Source of the DNA: Acidobacteriota bacterium
Lineage (GTDB): Bacteria; Acidobacteriota; Thermoanaerobaculia; Multivoradales; JAHEKO01
Length of the DNA: 5,772 bases
Direction of reading: 5' to 3'
Assembly: GCA_030610025.1 (NCBI GenBank)
Contig: JAUWSP010000203.1
Coordinates: forward strand, 1-5,772
Part shown: piece after piece, positions 1-5,125 of the stretch
Layout: every line of letters begins with the position of its first letter
Numbering within the stretch: the stretch's first letter is position 1
Notes under the pieces: generated by a model
Told to the model about the DNA's origin: nothing
Database searches by the model: none
The model's input: only the letters and a program-made list of their open reading frames with translations
Made by a program: the position numbers and the translations under genes

Positions 1-159
1 GTTCTCGAGCGTCGCCGCGACCAGGACCCTTGTGTCGCCCATCTCGATCACAGCCGAACCGTCGGCAAACTTCATCGGGCCGAGCTCGATGCGCACGGGA
101 CGCATGCCGTCGACACCACGCCCCCCCGAGCGGCGAATACTCATCGCAGAATCAGTCAT
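1..159 (-). CDS. rph: RNase PH, N-terminal part (truncated by window edge)
   Basis: The first 53 codons, read from an ATG at 159 down to the window edge, match the N-terminus of ribonuclease PH, the phosphorolytic 3'-to-5' exoribonuclease that trims tRNA 3' ends and helps degrade structured RNA in the cytoplasm. The key stretch is MRPVRIELGPMKFADGS (residues 19-35) followed by IEMGDTRVLVAAT (38-50). This corresponds to the family pattern RPV-x(8)-K-H/F-A-D/E-G-S then V/I-E-x-GDT-x-VL. The phosphate-binding and catalytic residues lie further on and are not in the window. An in-frame ATG at 144 is an alternative start. Neither start has a clear Shine-Dalgarno: AGG lies only 3 nt before the ATG at 159. 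A run of seven C at 121-127 falls inside the gene but the frame is intact across it. The gene follows the DUF1573 gene on the same strand after 123 bp and probably has its own promoter. Confidence 0.92.
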   Translation of the reverse strand, partial: MTDSAMSIRRSGGRGVDGMRPVRIELGPMKFADGSAVIEMGDTRVLVAATLEN

Positions 160-165
160 GTGCCT

Positions 166-171
166 ATTGTA
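166..171 (-). promoter_or_regulatory. Possible -10 element (TACAAT) for rph
   Basis: On the minus strand the hexamer TACAAT, five of six matches to TATAAT, ends 6 nt before the rph ATG at 159. A start site the usual 6-8 nt downstream would fall at or next to that ATG, implying a leaderless or nearly leaderless mRNA, or else use of the downstream ATG at 144. No good -35 hexamer is visible 16-18 bp upstream (TCTTCC at 17 bp spacing), so this is a weak call. Confidence 0.35.
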
Positions 172-235
172 CGTGCAGCACCGGAAGGGGAAGAGACAGA
201 ACGGGAGGGCGCAAAGTCTTCCCTTATCAGACAAA

Positions 236-256
236 CGGCCGGCACAGGTCCGGCCG
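236..256 (-). terminator. Probable intrinsic terminator of the DUF1573 gene
   Basis: A perfect 7-bp inverted repeat, CGGCCGG (236-242) and CCGGCCG (250-256), encloses a 7-nt loop. Read on the minus strand the GC-only stem lies 27 nt beyond the stop codon of the DUF1573 gene and is followed by TTTGT. This is the right place and shape for a rho-independent terminator separating that gene from rph. The U tract is short, so termination may be partial. Confidence 0.6.
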
Positions 257-262
257 CTTCAA

Positions 263-286
263 TGCCTCATTGCCTCACTGCCTTAA
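263..286. repeat. Short 8-bp tandem repeat at the DUF1573 gene stop
   Basis: Three adjacent 8-mers, TGCCTCAT, TGCCTCAC and TGCCTTAA, occupy 263-286. The third, more diverged unit contains the TAA stop of the DUF1573 gene (283-285, minus strand). It looks like local slippage-type duplication in the 3' untranslated region; no function is evident. Confidence 0.5.
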
Positions 287-1305
287 AGAACCACGCCCTT
301 TACATTCACTTCCAACACCGGCTGCTTGCTGCTGGTGGTATTGATGGTGACGAGGCCCTTGAACCTACCCTTCTTCATGCCAGGCTTCAGAGTGAGCAGG
401 ACCTTGTAGAGCCGGCCCTCCTCGAGCGGCTCGATCTCCGCCTGGAGGCCCTTGATGTCGGTCGAAACGTGGTCGAGGCTGACGGCCGACTTGCTCATGT
501 TGCGAATCTCGAGACTGGCGGTCTGGGGCTCGGTGACCTCCCGCCTGCCGAAGTCGGCCGCTCGAGGGGTCACGGAGAGCACCGGCCGAACGAACCCGGA
601 CACTGGAATGCGAATCGTCTGGCGCTCGGGGTGGTCGGTGGTCACATCGATGTAGTCAGCCATGGGCCCGACGGGTGCGTCAGCGTCGAGCTCCACCGTG
701 ATTCGCCATTCGTTTCCCGAGCCCCCTCCTTCGCGCTCATCGGCCGTCGCCTCGGCGTACGAGACCTTGACATGAGAATACGGTGACTTCGCACCCAGGA
801 TCTTCAGGTCGGGCTTCCCCTTCGACCACACTCTCTGGATGCTCTTGGCGTTGGGCTCACCGTAAACCGCCACGAATCTCGCGTACCCGGGCTCGATCTC
901 GACATGGGTCTTGATGTTGGCCTTGATCACCAGGTTGATCTGGGGGTTGATGGGGTCGTTGGTGAAGACCTTGACCGCTTTGGCAATCGGACCCTTGAAA
1001 TTCGTCGTATCGACCACCGCAGTGATCTTGCCAGTGCCACCTGGCTTGACTGTCTTGTCGTACTCGGCCACGGTGCAGCCACAACTCGGCTTGACCTGGG
1101 TAATCTCGAGTACCTGATCGCCTTCGTTCTTGACGGTGAACTCGTAGGAGGCCCGTTCACCCTTATTGACGGCTCCCACATCGATCACCGTTTCTGGGAA
1201 GACAGCACCGGGTTGGGCCTCGGCCCTACCCGTCAGTATCGCCGTTCCCCAAAGCAGGGTTAGAAGACACGGGATCGAGAACTTTCTGGGGGCTGGAGAT
1301 CGCAT
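283..1305 (-). CDS. Secreted DUF1573 domain protein with tandem Ig-like domains
   Basis: The 340-residue product starts with a typical Sec signal peptide: basic N-region MRSPAPRK, hydrophobic core at about 9-25, and a probable signal peptidase I cleavage after AEA at 28-30. It should therefore be periplasmic, outer-membrane associated or extracellular. Residues 37-130 form a DUF1573 domain (Pfam PF07610), recognised from the start around IDVGAVNKGE, the hallmark SCGCT at 74-78 and the following KPGGTGKI and VFTNDP segments. Residues about 135-238 and 240-340 look like two more Ig-like beta-sandwich modules; the last begins SVTPRAADFG, repeating the layout of the first. No catalytic motif is visible, and the molecular role of DUF1573 is not established; a binding or structural role is inferred. 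The ATG at 1305 is the only plausible start, because an in-frame TGA lies at 1324-1326 and a Shine-Dalgarno sits just upstream. It is transcribed divergently from mpl, and a hairpin follows its stop. Confidence 0.92.
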   Translation of the reverse strand: MRSPAPRKFSIPCLLTLLWGTAILTGRAEAQPGAVFPETVIDVGAVNKGERASYEFTVKNEGDQVLEITQVKPSCGCTVAEYDKTVKPGGTGKITAVVDTTNFKGPIAKAVKVFTNDPINPQINLVIKANIKTHVEIEPGYARFVAVYGEPNAKSIQRVWSKGKPDLKILGAKSPYSHVKVSYAEATADEREGGGSGNEWRITVELDADAPVGPMADYIDVTTDHPERQTIRIPVSGFVRPVLSVTPRAADFGRREVTEPQTASLEIRNMSKSAVSLDHVSTDIKGLQAEIEPLEEGRLYKVLLTLKPGMKKGRFKGLVTINTTSSKQPVLEVNVKGVVL

Positions 1306-1314
1306 GTTCCGGTA

Positions 1315-1318
1315 CCTC
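1315..1318 (-). promoter_or_regulatory. Ribosome binding site of the DUF1573 gene
   Basis: On the minus strand GAGG lies 9 nt before the ATG at 1305. It is the clearest Shine-Dalgarno in the window and, with the in-frame stop at 1324-1326, fixes the start. Confidence 0.65.
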
Positions 1319-1443
1319 GTAGATCAAGGGTGTGCGCCCCGGGGTGGAGGCGATTGGGGGCCCATGCTACACCCGCTGCCGACCTCGGCCAAGGCAGGGC
1401 TCCACAACCCTCTGGGCTTCACACCGATAGGCTCGTGGCCCGA

Positions 1444-1452
1444 TGCTATACT
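1444..1452 (+). promoter_or_regulatory. Extended -10 promoter of mpl
   Basis: TGCTATACT is an extended -10: TG, one base, then TATACT, five of six matches to TATAAT. No good -35 is seen at 16-18 bp, which is common when the TG extension is present. A start about 7 nt downstream gives a 5' leader of about 19 nt before the GTG at 1478, which supports that start codon over earlier ones. Confidence 0.5.
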
Positions 1453-1462
1453 GCGCCATCCT

Positions 1463-1478
1463 CTCGATCGAGCGCTCG
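1463..1478. repeat. Two overlapping 10-bp palindromes at the mpl start codon
   Basis: CTCGATCGAG (1463-1472) and CGAGCGCTCG (1469-1478) are each perfect palindromes and share CGAG, giving the order CTCG-AT-CGAG-CG-CTCG. The second ends on the G of the GTG start codon. The shared arm also contains the only weak Shine-Dalgarno candidate (GAG, 1470-1472). The pattern could be a DNA operator or chance; hairpin loops would be too small to be stable. Confidence 0.4.
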
Positions 1479-2890
1479 TGACCGAACAACCTCTCGACAT
1501 CCACTTCATCGCCATAGGGGGAACGGGAATGGCACCCCTCGCCTGTCTTCTTCAGGAGATGGGTCATCGGGTTCGAGGCTCTGACAATCCTCTCTATCCC
1601 CCCATGAGCACGCTGCTGAACGCAGCGGGAATCGAGCCCATCGTGGGTTTCGACATCACCCATCTCGACCCGGCACCCGATCTGGTGGTGGTGGGAAATG
1701 CCGTGCCACGGCACAATCCGCAGGCACTGGAGACCGAGCGTCTCGGCATCCCTCGTATCTCCATGCCTCAGGCCCTGAGCCGCTTCTTTCTCACGCAGCG
1801 GCAACCTCTGGTAGTAGCCGGAACCCATGGCAAGACCACAACCACCTCGATGGCCTCTTGGATCTACACTGCTTGCGAGACCGATCCGGGGTTCCTGGTC
1901 GGCGGCATACCGCGAAACCTCGGTCGCAGCTTTCACCAGGGAACCGGTCCCCGATTCATCATCGAGGGTGACGAGTACAACGCAGCCTATTTCGACCGTG
2001 GAGCCAAGTTCCTCCACTATCGACCCGAAACGGCCATCCTCACCAGTGTCGAGTACGACCACGCGGACCTCTACGCGGATCCTGACTCGCTGCTCGCCGC
2101 CTACGAGAAATACGTCGCTCTGCCACCGAAGGATGGGCTCGTAGTGGCCTGCGGCGACTCTCCAGAAGTTCGACGGGTTGCGGAGAAGGCGAGCTGCCCT
2201 GTCATCTTCTATGGACTCGAAGAACAGAACGATCTTCACCCGGTTGGGCCGGTGGTCACTGGCCCGGAGGGCAGCCGCTTCACCGTGCTGAACGCAGAAC
2301 TGGACGAGGTCGAGATCCACCTGCCGATGACCGGTCTCCACAACGTCTGCAATCTCCTGGCGGTGTGGGCGGTCGCACGCCGGGACGGGCTGGACCCACA
2401 GGCTGTTGCCGACGCTTTCTCCCGCTTTCGGGGCATCAAGCGAAGGTTGGACGAGATCGGCTCGCACTCAGGCATCACCGTGATCGATGACTTCGCTCAC
2501 CACCCGACGGCGGTGGGCAAGACTATCGCGGCCCTGCACGAGCGATTCCCGGGGCGTCGCGTCGTGGTCGCGTTCGAGCCGCGCTCCCTGACCGCAGGTC
2601 GCAGCTTCTTCTATCAGGCCTATCTGGATGGGTTCAGCGGCGCCGACCGCATCTTCCTGGCTCCGCTCTATCACGCTCAACGCCTGAGCACCGAGGAGCG
2701 TCTCGACCTGGAGAGCTTGGCGGCGGAGCTTACAGAGGCAGGGATAGCCACCACTCGCACCGAGAGCAATGATCAGCTTCTTGGCATGATCCTCGACGAG
2801 GCCCGTTCGGGCGATGTCCTGGTCACCATGTCTTCGGGAAAATTCGACGACCTCCCACGGCGTCTGCTGGCTGGTTTGAAGGGTGACTGA
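1478..2890 (+). CDS. mpl: UDP-MurNAc:L-Ala-gamma-D-Glu-meso-DAP ligase (murein tripeptide ligase)
   Basis: This 470-residue Mur ligase uses ATP to attach recycled tripeptide L-Ala-gamma-D-Glu-meso-DAP to UDP-MurNAc, returning cell-wall turnover products to peptidoglycan synthesis in the cytoplasm. Domain 1 opens with IHFIAIGGTGMAPLA (about 8-22) and the Mpl signature GSDNPLYPPMSTLL (34-47). Domain 2 has the ATP loop GTHGKTTTTSM (115-125), EGDEYNAAYFDR (163-174) and the DHADLY segment (194-199). Domain 3 contains FRGIKRRLDEIG (317-328), DDFAHHPTAV (337-346), FEPRS (366-370) and the C-terminal MSSGKFDDLPRRLL (451-464), which parallels MSNGGF-GGIHQKLL of E. coli Mpl. YPPMS and DDFAHHPTA distinguish it from MurC; length is close to E. 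coli Mpl (457). The GTG at 1478 is chosen because homology begins at residue 8 and an extended -10 lies just upstream; ATG 1364 would add 38 unmatched residues. It is transcribed divergently from the DUF1573 gene, and no terminator hairpin follows it. Confidence 0.94.
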   Translation: MTEQPLDIHFIAIGGTGMAPLACLLQEMGHRVRGSDNPLYPPMSTLLNAAGIEPIVGFDITHLDPAPDLVVVGNAVPRHNPQALETERLGIPRISMPQALSRFFLTQRQPLVVAGTHGKTTTTSMASWIYTACETDPGFLVGGIPRNLGRSFHQGTGPRFIIEGDEYNAAYFDRGAKFLHYRPETAILTSVEYDHADLYADPDSLLAAYEKYVALPPKDGLVVACGDSPEVRRVAEKASCPVIFYGLEEQNDLHPVGPVVTGPEGSRFTVLNAELDEVEIHLPMTGLHNVCNLLAVWAVARRDGLDPQAVADAFSRFRGIKRRLDEIGSHSGITVIDDFAHHPTAVGKTIAALHERFPGRRVVVAFEPRSLTAGRSFFYQAYLDGFSGADRIFLAPLYHAQRLSTEERLDLESLAAELTEAGIATTRTESNDQLLGMILDEARSGDVLVTMSSGKFDDLPRRLLAGLKGD

Positions 2891-2916
2891 TTGCCCGACT
2901 CGAACGCCAAACAGCC

Positions 2917-2932
2917 TGTTACATCGATAACA
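2917..2932. promoter_or_regulatory. Inverted repeat TGTTA-N6-TAACA, possible operator
   Basis: TGTTA (2917-2921) and TAACA (2928-2932) are perfect inverted 5-mers around CATCGA; an ATCGAT palindrome (2923-2928) lies inside. The element sits just upstream of the predicted -35 of the TPR gene, a typical place for a dimeric regulator to bind. There is no U tract after it, so it is not a convincing mpl terminator. Five-bp arms can arise by chance. Confidence 0.35.
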
Positions 2933-2939
2933 TCTATGC

Positions 2940-2969
2940 TTGGATGCACATCTGGCCATCTGCTAATAT
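2940..2969 (+). promoter_or_regulatory. Promoter of the TPR-RDD operon
   Basis: An extended -10, TGCTAATAT (TG at 2961-2962, TAATAT at 2964-2969, five of six matches), is preceded by TTGGAT (2940-2945) at 18 bp spacing as a weak -35. The surrounding 2905-3000 stretch is visibly richer in A+T than the genes on either side. Predicted transcription start is near 2976, giving a leader of about 40 nt. This implies that the TPR gene is not merely read through from mpl. Confidence 0.55.
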
Positions 2970-3015
2970 TCGCGTAATCAATCATTTGGAACATTCTTAG
3001 CCCCAGGTCTCGACT

Positions 3016-5124
3016 ATGAGCTACGCAGGAAACGCCAAGCTCTCTCAAGAAATTCAGACCCGCATCCTCAATACCTTCCAACAGACCCTTGCCCTCATTC
3101 AGGACGGCAATGTTCAGGAAGCTCTTCTGGGGTGCGACTTCATCCTCCGACTCGATCCGCTCTTCGACCCGGCTCGCAAGCTTCAGGGCCGCCTCCAGGA
3201 GAGTGGTACCGATCTGTCAGTCGAAGATCTAGCCGCCTATGCGGCCTCACCGCTCGATACGGAGCTGCCGCCTCTCGACGAAGAGGCCGATGAGAGCCCT
3301 GAAGTCCTGGCCCCCGACATCGAGGCTGAAGCAGAGGATTTCACGCTTCCAGACCTGGACACCGCGCTCTCTGTCGAGCCTGTCGACGACCTGGCGTCGA
3401 CCTTCACGGAGCTCTTCGCCCAGCGTGAGTTCGGGAAGATCCTCGAGCTCTCAGCTCAGAACCAGGAAGGCCTGGAATCCAATTCCGACTTGCGGGACAT
3501 GGCAGAGTCGGCTCGAGCCCGCCTCGAAGCTGAGCCCTACGTTCGCAATTTCCTCGATTCCAGTCGTCAGGCTCACCAGGAAGGCGATCTGGACAAGGCC
3601 CAGTCTCTCCTTGGCAAGGCCCGGGAGCTCGATGCCACCCATCCCGACATCCTGGCGCTGGAGTCCGAATTGATCCCAGCAGAGGTTGCCCCACCGGCAC
3701 AGGAGGTCTCAGAGCCGGAGCCCGCTCCTTCATCGCTGGACCCCCTGTCAGAGCCGGAGCCAGTCGATCTGGAGCCGGCCCTCGCACCGGTCGACTCCGA
3801 GCCTGCCGCCAGCCTCGATACGGACAGCGAGAAGAGAATCGACGACTTGCTGAAGGAAGGGCAAGTCGCGTTCGAAAAGGGCGAATATCAGCCGGCCATC
3901 GACGCCTGGTCGAGAATCTTCTTGATCGACATCGACCATGCCGAAGCCAGCCGGAGAATCGAGCTGGCCAGGAAGCTCAAGGCAGAAGTCGAGCGCCAGA
4001 TCGAAGAGGCTTTTCACGAAGGGATTTCCCGTTTCGAGGCCGGCGAGACCGATGCCGCTCGCGAAGCTCTCAACAAAGTCCTCGAGATGCAGCCGGGGCA
4101 TATCGGCGCCGCCGAGTACCTGGAGAAGATAGACGGAGGGCCGTCTGCTCCTTCTGAACACGACGGCGTTACCCCGATTCCAGCGTTGGATGATCTTCCA
4201 GTTGCAGACGGAATCGGAGTCGAAGACGCATTGGATGTCGACCAGCCCATCGATCTGGCACCGATACCCGACCCTCAGATGGCTCCCAGGCACAGACCCG
4301 AATCGGGCACCAGGCCAGCCAAGGCGGCGCGCGGAAAACGAACCTTCCTGGCCATCGGAGCCCTGGTGCTGCTGGCGGTCCTGGCGATCGGGTGGTACCT
4401 GTACTCCCGGCGTGACCAGGTCTTTCCCAATTCAGAGACCGAGCAGACTGCCGCCCCTGTCGAGAGAGCCGACCCCTTGACGAAGGCCACACAGCTGCAC
4501 GAGGCGGGCAACACGGCCCTGGCCATCGCACAGCTTCGGCGTCTGGCTCCTGATCACCCTCAGCACGCCCAGGCCCAGACACTGATAGCGCAGTGGGAGG
4601 AGCGTGCGGTCGAGGCCGAAGGGGCCGAGACTGCCGAGCCGACCGAAGAGGAGCTCGCAGGCCAGCGCGAAGTCGTTGCCGCGGCCCGCAACGCCCTCAG
4701 AAACCGCGACAACCTCGTGGCCTATGACCTGTTGGATGCGGCCGAGGCCATCGCACCGTTGGAGCCAGAAGACCTGGCTCTGAGAGAGGAAATCAATTCG
4801 CAGCTCGAAGTCATCGAAGAGCCTTTGAAACTCTTCCGACAGGGAGATTGGGAGTATTCGCTACCCAATCTCTGGCGCCTCCATGACAAGCACCCCGGCA
4901 ACAAGGACATCGTGCAGCTCATGGTTGCCTGCTACTTCAACCTTGGCCTTCGCGACTTGCAGCGGGGCGATCCCGTAACTGCATTCGAGAAATTCGAGGA
5001 GGCCCTGAGCCTGGATCCAGAGGATCTCGAGGTGCAACGCCTGGCCGCTTTCGCCTCCGCCTATAAGCAGCGACCCTCGGACCTTCTCTACAGGGTCTTC
5101 GTGAAGTACCATCCCTTCCGGTGA
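3016..5124 (+). CDS. TPR protein with one central transmembrane segment and acidic linkers
   Basis: The 702-residue product has no N-terminal signal peptide. TPR-like helical pairs appear at about 17-50, 175-210, 276-308 and 326-362. They are separated by acidic, proline-rich, probably disordered linkers (about 64-125, 220-270 and 374-430, with repeated SEPEP). A basic stretch (425-442) precedes a single hydrophobic helix at about 444-463 (FLAIGALVLLAVLAIGWYLY). More TPR-like repeats follow: about 485-515, 549-583, 600-628 and 633-670, the last being the clearest (LGLRDLQRGDPVTAFEKFEEALSLDPED). The likely topology is cytoplasmic N-half and periplasmic C-half; this is inferred from the absent signal peptide and the basic cytoplasmic flank. 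TPRs bind partner proteins, so a scaffold role is likely, but no enzymatic motif is visible and I do not recognise a named family. ATG 3016 is the sole start, since an in-frame TAG lies at 2998-3000; AGG (3005-3007) is a weak ribosome binding site. The RDD gene starts one base after its stop. Confidence 0.88.
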   Translation: MSYAGNAKLSQEIQTRILNTFQQTLALIQDGNVQEALLGCDFILRLDPLFDPARKLQGRLQESGTDLSVEDLAAYAASPLDTELPPLDEEADESPEVLAPDIEAEAEDFTLPDLDTALSVEPVDDLASTFTELFAQREFGKILELSAQNQEGLESNSDLRDMAESARARLEAEPYVRNFLDSSRQAHQEGDLDKAQSLLGKARELDATHPDILALESELIPAEVAPPAQEVSEPEPAPSSLDPLSEPEPVDLEPALAPVDSEPAASLDTDSEKRIDDLLKEGQVAFEKGEYQPAIDAWSRIFLIDIDHAEASRRIELARKLKAEVERQIEEAFHEGISRFEAGETDAAREALNKVLEMQPGHIGAAEYLEKIDGGPSAPSEHDGVTPIPALDDLPVADGIGVEDALDVDQPIDLAPIPDPQMAPRHRPESGTRPAKAARGKRTFLAIGALVLLAVLAIGWYLYSRRDQVFPNSETEQTAAPVERADPLTKATQLHEAGNTALAIAQLRRLAPDHPQHAQAQTLIAQWEERAVEAEGAETAEPTEEELAGQREVVAAARNALRNRDNLVAYDLLDAAEAIAPLEPEDLALREEINSQLEVIEEPLKLFRQGDWEYSLPNLWRLHDKHPGNKDIVQLMVACYFNLGLRDLQRGDPVTAFEKFEEALSLDPEDLEVQRLAAFASAYKQRPSDLLYRVFVKYHPFR
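3709..3761 (+). repeat. In-frame direct repeat encoding SEPEP in the TPR protein linker
   Basis: A 14-bp sequence, TCAGAGCCGGAGCC, occurs exactly at 3709-3722 and 3748-3761, 39 bp (13 codons) apart. It encodes SEPEP twice (residues 232-236 and 246-250), with related EPAL and SEPA units just after. It marks a disordered acidic linker that probably expanded by duplication. Confidence 0.6.
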
Positions 5125-5125
5125 G

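Larger units (their letters stand above)
1306..1477. other. Divergent intergenic region between the DUF1573 gene and mpl
   Basis: This 172-bp gap must hold promoters for both directions. Seen in it are the ribosome binding site of the DUF1573 gene (1315-1318), a CCCCGGGG palindrome at 1337-1344, an imperfect palindrome GCCGA-CC-TCGGC at 1378-1389 inside a wider CTGCC (1376-1380)/GGCAG (1393-1397) inverted repeat, and an extended -10 for mpl at 1444-1452. A convincing promoter for the minus direction is not visible; TAGCAT (minus strand, 1364-1369) is only a weak -10 match. The mpl reading frame stays open back to 1166 through this gap and into the antisense of the DUF1573 gene, but the encoded residues show no Mpl homology, so I treat the gap as non-coding. 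Confidence 0.6.

Noticed and set aside
121..127. Frameshift at the C7 run in rph
   Set aside because: The reading frame matches RNase PH on the downstream side and stays open through the run to a start codon, so no frameshift is needed.
160..786. 208-codon plus-strand open frame opposite the DUF1573 gene
   Set aside because: It is antisense to a gene with a clear signal peptide and DUF1573 motif, has no recognisable domain, and its composition is that expected of a shadow frame in GC-rich DNA.
1166..1477. N-terminal extension of the mpl reading frame back to an ATG at 1166, or starts at 1304 or 1364
   Set aside because: The extra residues show no Mur ligase similarity, the first part is antisense to the well-supported DUF1573 gene, and a promoter-like element lies at 1444-1452 inside the extension.
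1367..2467. 366-codon minus-strand open frame antisense to mpl
   Set aside because: The plus-strand mpl is unambiguous by motifs, and the antisense translation shows no domain, membrane segment or plausible start context.
2917..2932. Intrinsic terminator for mpl
   Set aside because: The 5-bp AT-rich stem is too weak and no T tract follows, so an operator is a better, still tentative, reading.
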